NCBI GenBank assembly: GCA_010094045.1
Contig: ML986816.1
Span: forward strand, 28,605 to 52,464
Source: Lojkania enalia
Taxonomy: Eukaryota > Ascomycota > Dothideomycetes > Pleosporales
Direction: 5' to 3'
Length of the DNA stretch: 23,860 nucleotides
A program made the position numbers and the translations under genes. The notes below the pieces were generated by a model, which was not told where the DNA came from, did not search any database, and saw only the letters and a list, made by a program, of their open reading frames with translations. Positions 9,208 to 20,000 of this stretch are shown piece by piece; position 1 is the first letter of the stretch, and each line of letters opens with the position of its first letter.

Positions 9208-9418
9208 TATTAGTATAAAAATTAATCTAATCAGCTTAATTAAACTATATACTATTAGCTAATTTTAGTACTATTACTAATATATTAGTAAGTAGTTATA
9301 ATACTTAGGTTTTACTAATACCGCGATATATAATCAAGCAAATACTATAGAGGTTCTATAAGAATTAAATTATCTTTAATACTAGTACTAATAAGTATAT
9401 ATATAATAACGTATTCCA
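9208..9418 (+). pseudogene. copia-1 gag/protease junction relic
   Basis: Removing copy D joins this stretch to the gag relic ending at 8038. Its frame reads ISFSTITNILVSSYNT and then, at about 9355-9411, KN*IIFNTSTNKYIYNNVF. This fits the copia aspartic protease entry 'W.LDSGA..H.CND': the Asp of D-S/T-G reads Asn and the Cys and His positions read Tyr, all C-to-T or G-to-A changes. It ends at the TIR of the family-3 pogo element at 9419. The rest of the protease continues on the - strand at 20,506 downward. Confidence 0.7.
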
Positions 9419-10375
9419 CTATTAAAGTAGTTAAACTATTAAAGCGGCTGCTTTTTCTTAGTATAATAAATACTATATACAAAAAGTTAATTTACTTAAT
9501 ACTAATAAGAGATTCTATATATAATATATTTTTATCTAATTTAGAATTTTCCCTACTATCTTTTTAGCACGTACGAGCGTTATATCTAGTCTTACTACAG
9601 TTACTATAGTAGCGTTAAGCTAGTTGAGCCCTTTCTTAAGTATCAGCACCACGAGTCTTTTTAAAGGGCTGAGAGCTTATAGATACTTCAGCAGCTATAT
9701 ATAAAGATCTCTTACTATATAATACTATACTACTATACTAAATATACTTTCTTTTACGCGTTTTACGCTTAGTTACTTCTTCTAATTACTTTTTAAGTTT
9801 AGAGTTATAAGTTTAAAGAAGCGTATTCTAATATAGTATTAATTTAGCACCTTTTATAAGCTGTAAAAATTCTTCTTACACCTCTTTTAGTAATTATATA
9901 AAGGACTTTTATATAAGTATTAATTGTAACTTAAATTTATATATATTACTTCAAGTTTTAAACTATTAGAAGTCTTCTTATAGAAGTAGTTTTAATAGAG
10001 TACGTAGTTATATATTAAGGTAATCTAATATAACCTACGTGTTTAGAAGAATAATTCCTATTACTTTAAAGGCCTTTTAATAGTTCTTATATATAAACAC
10101 GTTAAAAAATGCGTTCTTAAAGGCTGGAAGAAAGCCTTCTTTATTAATATAGTAGACGTGTTAGTATACTAAGTCTTATACACGCTGCAAGTACTTTAGC
10201 TTTAATAGTAAGAAGTAAACTATATTAAGAGGCTAAAGTATATATAATAAATAAGAAGGTATATAAAGTATTAGAATCTTTTATATAAGATAGTAATCTT
10301 TAAATTTCTAGTTAAGGTAGCTTTTATAGCCGTCTAAAATAAGTAGCCTATATAATTCTACTTAGGCTAGTAAAT
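9419..10375 (-). mobile_element. Family-3 pogo element, 3' half
   Basis: The left end (9419-9460, ctattaaagtag…actattaaagcggctgcttt) is the terminal repeat also found at 20,509-20,550, with a doubled 18-bp core. Read on the - strand from 10,370 the transposase runs YRLLILDGYKSYLN*KFKDYY (DDE second Asp kept, about 10,360-10,300), ILYIPSYLLYIL*PLNIVYF (the 'MPPHSSH.LQPLD' block, about 10,270-10,215), YYINKEGFLPAFKNAFF (about 10,150-10,100) and a poorly defined tail. The N-terminal half is missing here and is found at 20,507-21,413 on the other strand. The section 9590-9720 keeps more CA/TG than its surroundings. Confidence 0.8.
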
Positions 10376-10392
10376 AGGGTATATAATACCTT

Positions 10393-10466
10393 ATCTAGGT
10401 TAAGGTTAAGTTTAGGGTTTTTAGTACTGGGGTTAGAATTAAAGTAGAGTTTTTAGCGCTAGGATA
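10393..10466. repeat. G-rich TTAGGG-like tract at left inversion junction
   Basis: The + strand reads ctaggttaaggttaagttta, then gggttttta, ggggttag and aagtagag, with many G and very few C. It starts where homology to the family-3 element stops and ends just before the TIR of copy E. The tract at 21,414-21,555 shares its core (gttaaggtta…gggtttt) in the same orientation. The repeats are imperfect, so this is telomere-like rather than a telomere array. Confidence 0.6.
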
Positions 10467-10469
10467 ATA

Positions 10470-12314
10470 TATTTATAAGCGAGCGGCTACTATAAGTAAG
10501 CAGCTACCTCTACTAACTTTTTACACCTTTACAGCGATCTATTTTAATAATATAATAAAATAATTATAATATTTAAACTGCGCTAGATTAAGAAGTATTT
10601 ATAGTATCTTTCTTATAGGTTCTTAAGTTATAGCTAGTTTCCCTACAGCGGCTATAATATGCTAAAGCCTACTGACTTGTACCTAATTATATCTTACCTT
10701 AATATATTTCCTCCTTTAGCTGCTGCTTAACATCTTTTTAAGTAATAATATCCTCTGCCTCTACCTTTATTAAGGTACCTTTCTACTAGATCCTCTTCTT
10801 TTTACGCTTTCTATATATTATAGCGGCTTTATTTACTTTCTTAAGCCTTATAATCTAATCGTGTATAAGCGTACTTTCGTATACTATTACTTTAGCACCT
10901 TTTTTAAGCTGGTTAAGCGCTATAATAATAGAAGTAGGTAATAAGCTCTTATACCTCTAAATCCTATCACGAATTAATATTAATTAAGCGTCTAGCTCGC
11001 GTATATTACTTAGTATTTTAGCTTTCTAGAGGGTAACTTCTAGCGTAGGTAGTATTAGCATATAAAACTTAATATTAAGCTTCGATATTACCGCCTCTAA
11101 ATTATATAAGACTAGACTAGCGCCTTAAAAGCTTGTACAGATATTCTCTTTTATAATTAACTGCTTATAAGCTACGTAGAAGGTAGGTAAGAACTCTAGC
11201 TTTATAATATAGTTAATATAGTCGCGTATTAAGCTTTTAATCTAGCACCCGTACGCGCGCTTTAATAGTAAGAAGTAGCTAATATTAAGCAGCTATAGAA
11301 GGTGCGATAAATATAGCAGTATATAGAAAGTATAGATATTGTTCTCTTTATAAAGCTGTTAGAATTTAAACGAGTTATAACTCTTATAACTATTAAGAAT
11401 AAGCAGCTAGCGCGCGTCCACCCTATACTCTACTATATACTTAATAAAGTACTTTAACTACTCTACTCTAAACTTATTAGTAGTCTAGCTGTTATTGCTA
11501 ACCGCGAAAGCCCAGTTACGTAGTATATTATCCTTCTTATACTATATAGAGAGGTAGTACTAGCTAGTAAAGATAATAAAGGGTAGAATTATCTATCTAA
11601 TAGCGTTAACTATATAGATTACAGTAACCTACTTATAATTATCTAGCTGAATAGCCTTTAGTCTACCTTATCTCTCTAAGCTAGTAACAACTAGCTGAGC
11701 TAATATCTTACCTATTATAAAGCCTATCTCGTTGAAGTTAAAGGTATCCTTATTATAGATACTATAAGTAGCTTTCGTACGCGCTATAAGGTCGAACTAA
11801 GCTCTAATAGTCTCTAGATCCTTATATAGAGCTTTCTATCAATCGTACGGCTAATTAAAACGTGTAATAAGGCTGTCTATTTGCTTAACAAAGTTGTATA
11901 GCTATAGCTTACTAACCTAGCTAGCGCCGCGCTTAGTAAGTAGCTTATTTACTATATCTTATATAGTATCTAGTATAGGCGGAAATCCTCGCGAATCTAG
12001 GTTAAGTATATATCTAGTTATCACCTCCTTTTCTAGCTAAGTAAGCTTCTTTAAGTTAGACTAGTAATTACGTCGCGTAGTAATTCTAGTATATTATTAT
12101 TATAGAGTTGTTTAGGAGTAGGTATAGATTAAAGCAGCGCGTTTTATGCTATTTATTTAGTGTTAATTTATAGCTAAGATAGTAAGAGAGATATCTACTT
12201 TATTATAGGATAATTAAGAAGTAGTTGGTTAAACTATTATAGTTAGAAGGTAACGCGTCGCGAAAAGTTAGTAGGAGTAGCTACTTACTTATAGTAGCCG
12301 CTCGCTTATAAATA
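10470..12314 (-). mobile_element. Full-length Fot1/pogo element, copy E
   Basis: A complete 1.85-kb element on the - strand. Its ends are inverted repeats of about 40 bp: left atttataagcgagcggctac…ataagtaagcagctac (10,470-10,507), right gtagctacttacttatagta…gccgctcgcttataaata (about 12,275-12,314), with the TA context at both sides. The TIR resembles that of C and D (ttataagcgagc, ataagtaag) but differs in the middle, so E belongs to a sister subfamily, closer to A by its leader. It is flanked by the G-rich tract on the left and copia-2 on the right. It is the only undeleted, uninterrupted element with both ends in the window. Confidence 0.88.
10600..12130 (-). pseudogene. Transposase relic of pogo copy E, near full length
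   Basis: On the - strand from about 12,130: KLT..EE-type DNA-binding end, YILNLDSRGFPPI (about 12,015-11,978), RTIDRKLYIRI-like linker, IYNKDTFNFNEIGF (about 11,762-11,720), the DDE core, NICTSF*GASLVLYN (about 11,140-11,100), ISKLNIKFYMLILPTLEVTL (about 11,085-11,030), a basic/acidic tail (RKRKKKRI, then VEAEDII), and a zinc knuckle YYSRCRETSYNLRTYKK at about 10,655-10,605. About 500 codons, the normal Fot1 size. The first catalytic Asp reads Asn, but the following Glu (NFNE) and one knuckle Cys are intact, unlike in most other copies, so E looks the least mutated. Stops remain, so it is not functional. Confidence 0.82.
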
Positions 12315-14000
12315 CGTTATTAGAAAATATTATTACAATTAGCTTCTACTAGAACTAAAGTACTATAAAGATCTAAAGAATTACCCTTTTAATACTAGCT
12401 TCTATAAGGCTTATCGTGCTAAGTTATAGAAGTAGAAGGATATAGATATTTAGTAAAAGGTAATAATCCTCTAAAACTCTACTAAAATTCTCCTAGTAAT
12501 ATAGGTATTTGTATATAAATTTGATAAGAACAGTTTTCTATATAAATTTAAGGCTAGATTAGTCGCATACAGCAATCTATAATCTTAATAGAGAGATATT
12601 TATACTACTATACTAGCCGTATAAATCTTTCGCTTTCTAATATTAATTGCAACTTATTTTAAACTTAATATATACCAGTTCGATATTATAAACGCGTTTC
12701 TTAACTACTAATTAGATAGGTTAATATATATTTATATACTAGAAGGTTTTATATATAAGTATAAGAAATATCTACAACTATAGAAAGCTATATATAGTCT
12801 TAAGAATACTCCGAAACTTTAGTATTATAAGCTAGATAGAACTCTAAGGTAATTAGGCCTTAAAATAGTACTAGGAATATCTTACTTATATATAAATAAT
12901 AAGCTGATCGTCTTCTTTTATATTAATAATATTATAATCCTAGTTTATCTATTAAATATCTCTATTAAGTAGAAATTTAAATCGTAATTAAGTAATAAAT
13001 ATAAACTTTAATCCCTTAGAAATCTAAATTAGTTTCTAGAAGTTTAAGTCGTACGCGATATATAGTAGTATAAGACCTAGCTACTATAAGACTTATTTAT
13101 TAATAAGGTAGCAGCGCGATTTAATATTACGGTTAATAAGAAGACGCTAAGTATACCTCTATACGAGAATATACTGCCAGCTACTACTAAGGAATCCTCT
13201 AATAGGATATTTTACTACTAATAACTAATTAGTTATCTAGCCTAAATTATAGTTTTTATATACTCTAATATCGCGTAAGTATACTCGATATTATTATAAT
13301 ATCTTTAAAACCCCAGCAATTATTATATTAATACTACCTTAAAAGTATAGTAATATCTAATTAGTACGAAGTACTTAACAATTATAGTAATAGCTGATAA
13401 TATATAAAATATTTCTACTATCAGCTAGAATAGTAATACTAATTATATTAACCCTATAGAATAATTACTATTCTATAGTATATCTAATACAGCCTTTAGT
13501 AATAATTCTAATACTTATTAAAGTTTCTACAGCTATATATTTTAACTTTTTAGGATGCTAATCGATTAAAAAGCCTTAATTTAGCGTACGGTTATAAAAT
13601 CGACTATTAAAGTAGAATTATTAGTACTATTAGTTACCGGATTAGAAATAGAGTAGTAGTAGAATGCCTTCGCCTTACTGCGCTTCTATATTAATATATA
13701 ACTAGTACTACTTTATAATAATTAACAAATAGTAGATATTGTAAATAAGCTATCTAAGCGTTTTAATACTAAACTTCGCTATATAGATATATACTAGTAC
13801 TAGCTATATTAAGAAGTAGTAGAGTAGAGACTTATAATCAGTTAGCAACTAATAAATCTAATACTAGCTAATAGTTTTATAAAAGTTCTATAGCTGTAAT
13901 AATACTAAAGGTTTATTAAGTAACTAAAAATAGAAGATATTTTAGCTAGAATCGAATCTCAGGAATTTCTATCAGCTAAATAAATCGATTACTAATAAGA
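12315..14000 (+). pseudogene. copia-2 relic: reverse transcriptase and RNase H
   Basis: Typical RVT_2 (Ty1/copia) sequence on the + strand: FDKNSFLYKFKARLVAY (12,519-12,570), IYQFDIINAFLNY (about 12,669-12,711), ILEGFIYKYKKYLQL (about 12,738-12,782), KAIYSLKNTPKL (about 12,785-12,820) and FFYINNIIILV (12,913-12,945). The last is the catalytic YVDD box with both Asp changed to Asn. RNase H follows: VELLVLLVTGLEIE (about 13,612-13,655), IVDIVNKLSKRFNTKLRYID (about 13,733-13,790), ending near 13,990 before a polypurine run (ttaggggg, 14,004-14,011). Gag, protease and integrase are absent: the relic begins at the right end of copy E just upstream of the RT. TAG/TAA stops throughout. Confidence 0.88.
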
Positions 14001-14011
14001 ATCTTAGGGGG

Positions 14012-14166
14012 TAATTAAAAATTGATTATAACTTACCCTATATTATATTAAATTAATATTTCTGCAAGCGTACTTAGCTCTACTACTAGTTACTCTATAT
14101 AATTTACCTCTTTTAGTATAGTATCTACCTTTATTTTTTTTCGACGCAGCTTCTTCTTCGCAGTTA
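14012..14166 (+). repeat. Possible 3' LTR of copia-2
   Basis: The segment begins TAATTAAAAATTG directly after a polypurine run (cttaggggg) downstream of RNase H and could end at cagtta (14,161-14,166), giving about 155 bp. No second copy is in the window, so the LTR cannot be proved. It could instead be 3' untranslated sequence leading to the stronger polypurine run at 14,172-14,178. Confidence 0.4.
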
Positions 14167-14178
14167 AAGCTGGGGGGG

Positions 14179-14400
14179 TATATTATAGAGATTTTCGGCT
14201 AGTCTACCGAGCTGTATTAGATATTGATGTACGATATTACGGTCGATATTATGTCGGATATTATACTAGATATTAGCTAATATACCCCTTTTTTATGTAC
14301 ATAAATATAGCCCGCTAGCTATCTTTATAACTATAGTTCAGCTCCTTATCTCCCTTTCTAAGATAAGATTCGCCTCTTACTATATATATTATATTTATAG
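14179..14400 (+). repeat. LTR-like segment with promoter-like core
   Basis: It follows a run of seven G (gctggggggg, 14,169-14,178), a good polypurine tract, and starts TATTATAGAG. It holds three imperfect direct repeats of 11-12 bp (gtcgatattat, gtcggatattat, actagatattag; about 14,242-14,279) and a TATA-like stretch (acataaatatag, about 14,300-14,310) followed by cagctcc and C/T-rich sequence, which looks like U3, R and U5. Several TG and CA dinucleotides remain (gatgtac, atgtcgg, atgtacata), so it is less RIP-mutated than its surroundings. No partner LTR is present. It may be the real 3' LTR of copia-2 or a solo LTR. Confidence 0.5.
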
Positions 14401-14612
14401 TATTTTAATATGTTGTAAAAATATATTGCTAGAATAGTTAAAAAAGTTAATAAGGTAGTATACTTTCTTACTTAATATACTTGCTTACTATTTATATTAT
14501 ATATTATATTTATAGTATTTTAATACGTTATAAAAATATATTGCTAGAATAGTTAAAAAAGTTAATAAGATAATATACTCGCTTATCTAGTGTATTTATT
14601 TACTACTTATAT
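14383..14612. repeat. Tandem duplication, period about 115 bp, two copies
   Basis: The string attatatttatagtatttt occurs at 14,388 and again at 14,503, and the following 100 bases (including ttgctagaatagttaaaa) repeat with few differences, closing with a shared tac.ttatatta at about 14,487-14,498 and 14,602-14,614. The two copies differ mostly by C/T and G/A changes. No coding content was seen. Confidence 0.85.
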
Positions 14613-14619
14613 TAGTATA

Positions 14620-16326
14620 TAAATATATTAGATAGATAAATCTACTTTTTTTAAGTTAAATATAAGTTCTTAGTATATTTTTTTAGATAATTCTAATAAT
14701 AGTTTAACTAGTTAAACTTGGTAGATTTAAAATACTAAGAAATTTTAGCTTACTTAATAGGATAATTTACTTAATAGTACTTTATATTATAAATTAAATC
14801 TATAGAATATATATTAGTAGCTATTATAACTAATAGTATTAAACTTAATAATATTAATAGTAATAAATTTAAATAGATAAGAAGTATTTATCTTATAACT
14901 AATTTATTAAGAGATAATCTAATAGGTTTTATTTCGCATATATTTATTATAGTTAATTATAGTTAGTATAGATTTATTTTAAGGCTAAACATCTTAAGTA
15001 TTATCTACTAGATTATTAATTATACTACTACCTATATATCCTATTAAAATATTAAGCTAAAGCTTTATAAGTAATTAAAGTTAAAGTAGTAGAGCTAAAT
15101 AATATAGTCTATATTAATTAGTTATAAATACAGCTATTTAAAATAGCTGCTAAAATATAAATACTAGTAGTTTAGTATAATATATAACTAGCTAATAATC
15201 TTCTAGTTAAATTAGAGACGTAATATCTTCTTAGAATCTCTTTATTAAATAATATAATATATTCCAACCTAAGTTAAAATAGATATTTAATAAGAAAAAG
15301 CTAAGAGAAAGATACTAGACTAGTTAAGAAGCTAGAAATTAAGGCAACTTATTTTAGAGTTATTATTTTCGTCTTATTAGATAGTAATAGAGGTATATTA
15401 ACTTCTTCCTATACTATAATAGATATTTCTATACCGCCTATAAGTATAATATTATCTAGAGTAGTAGGTATTATATATTAAAACTTAATAGGATTATTAT
15501 AGATTAAGATATTCGTAGCTAGATTAAAGGTTTAAGAATAGAGAAGTAGATAATAATAATATAGTAGTTAACAGTTAAAGGCTAAAAAGTAGACTATATA
15601 GGCGTTATATAACTCTATAGTAGAGTTATTACTAGCGTTAATTTCTATTAAATTAGACTCTATTAATTTATTAGAATTCTTATTCTTTTATTTCTTAAAA
15701 TATTAAGCTTTATCTTTAACTCTACTTAATATACCCTTTTTATTCTTAGCTTTTTTAGAGTTTTTAATAAATCTTCTTATTCTAAGTTCTATAATAATAT
15801 ATAGATATTAACTCTAGAAGTAAATATTTCTTTAGAAGTAGAGCTTAATTAATTTATCTTTAAATTTTACTCTTTTCTTACTATATAGAAATGCTTTTTA
15901 ATATAGTATAGTATTAAAGACTTTACTATAAATATTAGACTTTCTTAATTTTATTATATAATAGTAGTATAAAAATCTAGCTAAGACGGTTAATAGCTAA
16001 ATATTATCTAGAATTAGCTAATTATAATTAATATTCTAGATCTCTTCTACTTTAAATATATTAATAGTTATATTAGTAGAGTAGTTAGAATTAATCTACT
16101 TAATAGCTTAAATAAGATCCTTATAGGGGTAGAAGCTATATATATCTAGTAAGCTAAGCTACTTAGCTTTAATATATATAGGAAGAAACTTATTATACTA
16201 GTCTTTAATATTTAATTAGTAGGTATAAAGGACTTTTATAAATTTATAGACCTTTTAAATTTAATACTTTTAGTCTACTTTTATTAGAAAGTAGAGATTA
16301 TAAAACGTTTTAAAGTATATATATCG
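14620..16326 (-). pseudogene. copia-3 relic: gag 3' part, protease, pre-integrase region
   Basis: On the - strand from 16,326: DIYTLKRFIISTF, a long Ser/Ile/Leu-rich gag-like stretch, YYIKKHFYIVRKE (about 15,900), a basic section LLKTLKKLRIKR (about 15,765-15,730), then LYS*TFNLATNILIYN (about 15,550-15,495), which fits the copia protease entry 'W.LDSGA..H.CN' with D to N and C/H to Y changes, and ISLKQVALISSFLTSLVSFS-type sequence (about 15,360-15,300), which fits the conserved 'LKDVAYVP.....LVS' block of copia Gag-Pol. The pre-integrase part fades after about 14,900. Its upstream portion is at 4,760-5,380, separated by pogo C and the inversion. RT and integrase are not found. Confidence 0.68.
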
Positions 16327-16923
16327 TAGTTTACAAATAAGCTATTAGTATAAGTAAGCTGTTACCCTACTAAGATTTAAACGACTTAATTATAATAATT
16401 ATTAACTATATATATATACTATAAGAAGTAATAGTTTTTTAGATTATTTAATACTTATAGTATTAATTTAGCACATTTAAGTATTATAGCTAGGCTGTTT
16501 ATAGCGCCTGCAGCTCTATTAAGGCTAGCTACTCTCTTATAGTTAGGTACTCTAATTATAAATTTTCTTATTAATCTACCCTTTAATATTATTTTAATTA
16601 ATTATATCCTTATCTACAGTTTTTATTAGAATCCCCCACTTTTATAATTACTTTCTTTTCTATTATTTTCATTTTATTACTACCTTATTTACTTATTTAA
16701 GGCTCTTAATTTAATTAGCTATTAGCGTAATCGATTATATTAATATTATAATACTTTTTTAAAGTTAATTAAAGGCGGTAATAATTAATATAGGTAATAA
16801 GTTTTAATATTACTAAATCCTACTATAAATTATTATTAATTAAGCTCCTAATTTATATATATTACTAGGTATTTTAGCTTTCTAGGGGGTAGTTTCTAGT
16901 ATAGGTAGTATCGGTGTATATAG
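16327..16923 (-). mobile_element. Pogo copy C, 3' part, with right TIR
   Basis: The reverse complement aligns at high identity with copy D from about 8,620 to 9,207: ctatactagaaactaccccc, then the C-terminal tail and the zinc-knuckle region (about 16,520-16,470), and the right terminal repeat …gggtaacagcttacttatac…cttatttgtaaac ending at 16,327. It starts at 16,919-16,923 with tatag, the reverse complement of ctata, which is the target duplication of copia-1 next to its LTR. It is therefore the missing 3' part of copy C (5,381-6,763). Beyond its TIR lies the gag of copia-3. Confidence 0.85.
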
Positions 16924-17063
16924 TATTAAGCTATAGAAAATAGAATAGGAGGAAGTATATTTTTTATTATTTACTTAGTAGGTCGCGCTCTTAAAAAGAC
17001 TATTTAAATAGAGCTAGTCCTAATTAGAACTAGTCTGTAAACGCTAATATTTACTCTCTAATA
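16924..17063 (-). repeat. 3' LTR of copia-1
   Basis: A 140-bp segment that begins, on the - strand, TATTAGAGAG right after a polypurine run (ctaggggg, 17,065-17,072 complement) and ends GCTTAATA before ctata. It matches 6,764-6,923 along its length apart from the extra block in that copy. TA…TA ends are the RIP form of TG…CA. Confidence 0.82.
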
Positions 17064-20000
17064 TACCCCCTAGACTAAACGAAAACTACGATATATATCT
17101 ATATATATTACTCGATAGTAACTCCTACTAGTACTAACTATAAGTAATTAACGCTTCTTCTATACTTAGTTGCTATAGAAATTAGCTATAAGTTTTAGTA
17201 GAAAGAAGCTTAGTTAGGTTGTCTACTACTATGTTAACTATTATAATATACTTAAGTTATAATTAACTAAGAGCTACTTACTCTTTAATCTAATAATAGT
17301 AGGTATTAATATACTTACTTTACTAGTAGTATCCTTCCTACTTAATAAACTTAATAGTTAATAAAGTATTAATATAGAGCTTTAGGGGTTAAAATAGTTT
17401 ATATATTATACCTAGCTTAGTATAGAGTAAATAGAGTTATACTACTTCTTTAGCTGCGTATATAATAGCTATATATTTAACTTCTATTATTAATATTATT
17501 ACTAACCGCTTCTTAAAAGACTAGTAGTAGATTATTCTTCTAAACAGCTTAAATAGATATCTAGCTATTAATTTACAATCTTTATAATTAGTATATAATA
17601 AATCTAAATAGTTTATAAAAGATACTTCTAATATATAAGTAAAATATTTAATTAATATTCTTTAAACTCTATCTAGCGCTAAAAACTTTATAATATAGTT
17701 ATAGTAGTATAGAGATAATCTATAATCTATAATATATATTTATAGTATAGACTTATTAGATTACTACTAAAGTGTTCTAGGAAAGTAATATAATATATAA
17801 TATCTAGTTTTATAAAATATATAGGATATAGTAGCTTACTAATAATTAACTAATATTTGTTAAGTAGTTTAGTATTATAGATATCTTTCTTAGAGTAAGC
17901 TATAAGCTTAATAGCTAAGAGATTAAACGGTATACTATACTTGCAGCAGTTCTCTCGCTAAAGTATTAATATAAGCTTCTTAATATATAATTCTATAGAG
18001 AGTTCTATTATATATATTATATAATCGCGCGTAATATAGATTCTAAAATAGTAGTTTAGTAGGCTAAGATTACAGTATTTATAAGTGCTTATAACTATTT
18101 ATTTTATAGCTACTATACCTTTTACTGTTAGATAAATAAAGAGTAGATTGTTAATATATACGATAATAATATACTATAGCTCTTTACTAATAAAGATATA
18201 TAGATTAGGATTAAAAGGTCTATATCTATATAATATTAAGTAGCGGCTAATCTCTTTATACTAAAGTTATAGTAACTAGTAGAGACTATAGAGTACTTTA
18301 TTAAGTTATATAATTATACTATCTAGTAGTTAAGTGTAGATAGGGTTATTTTTATCTATCTTTCTATTTAGAAAGGCTATAATAATATTAACCTAGTTAT
18401 ACTCTAGTTTAAAAGCGTTAACTAGTACTAGAATTAACTTAATAGTTGTAAAGTATACTACTCTTATATATATCTTCCTAGAGATCTAAATATTAGTAAT
18501 TGCTATAGATAATAAGATATATTTTATACTATATTAGACGTTCTTTATTATTAAACTTATATTTATATACCTATTTAGTAGGTAGTATAATAGTTCTCGC
18601 TAGTATATAATTAACAATCTATTAGATGCTATTCTCTACATATAATTCTATTTCTTTTTCCTCTACCTTATACTACTATTCTAAGTACTAATATATACGT
18701 GTCTACTTTAGTAAAGTAGGCTTAGATAGAAGATTTAGATCGTCTTTTATACTATAAGTATCTATTATAACTACTAGGGCGAAATTTTATATAAGGGTAA
18801 TAAAGGCGTTTAGTATTATCTTATTTTAAAGAGGTATGTTATTAACTATTAATACTATATTTAGATTAAGCTGTTAGAGTATATAGTATAAGAATTAACG
18901 TATAAGTTTAGCTAGTAGAACTACTATCTTATAAGGGCGGCTATAAAATTTCTTTACTAGTAGTAGAGGTAGCGGTAACAGTAATAGATTATTCTTATCG
19001 CTCTATTACTCGTCTATCTCTTATTACTCCTGCCTAAAATTGTATCCTCTACTTTACTTAAGGAGATTAATATATTCGTTATTATTTAGCTATAAAAGTA
19101 TTTGTAGAGGCGTTAGCAGCGGTAGTAATATACCCCCCAGATTTTATATACCCTCTAGATAGTTAGATTCCTCTTCCTAGATATATAGACGCTTATTATA
19201 ATAAGCTTTTTAAGCTTAATAAGGTACGCGGCCTACGACTAGTAGATATTAAAGGAAGGTTATAAAGCTTAATTATATAACCTTTTTACTCTATAAATCC
19301 TATATAAAAAATATCTAAGATCTCTTATAGCTGATTATATAGCTCTTATAACTATATTTCTTAAACTTCTTACTTTTAATATAATATTTCTTTAGAATAA
19401 ATATATTACTAATCTCTCTCTAATAGTAGAGGTTATAGAGATTTAATACTAGATTTTAATAATCTAAGAATTTATTAAATACTTATAAAGGTATCTTACT
19501 ATTAGTAAATACTATAGTAAGTAATAGATTAAGAAGCTATACTATATACTTTATAGTATATAGCTAGAATATTAGTAGTAGATATAATACTCTAATAAGG
19601 ATATATCGTACTTTATCTATAGTAGGCTTGTTACTAGCCTTAGTAATACTATTCTAATATACTATATATAGTATTAAAGGCTATAACTACGTTCCCTACT
19701 TTTTAAAGTACTTAATAATTACCTAATTAATAAAGCATTTATTATTATTAAGATAATAGACCTTAATAGTCTTATTATACTAGGTAGTAACTATTCTATT
19801 AAAATTAAGTAGTACTTAAGTAATTTCTATATAGGATTTAATAAAGTAGATCTATTAATAACGCGTAAAATCATCTATAAGGAGTAGTTAGTATTACTCT
19901 CTATTAGAATTTAGTAGTAAGATATAGCTAATAATATTATAGAGTATAAGAGATCTATTAATAACTCTTTACCTTATAGTATATTTTATAGTTAAATTTG

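Noticed and set aside
14012..14178. Assigning both polypurine runs and both LTR-like segments firmly to copia-2
   Set aside because: Only one can be its real 3' LTR and no paired LTR exists in the window, so both are given with reduced confidence.
14600..16330. Centromere core or replication origin suggested by extreme AT content
   Set aside because: A copia gag/protease frame can be read through most of it; nothing specific to an origin or centromere was seen.
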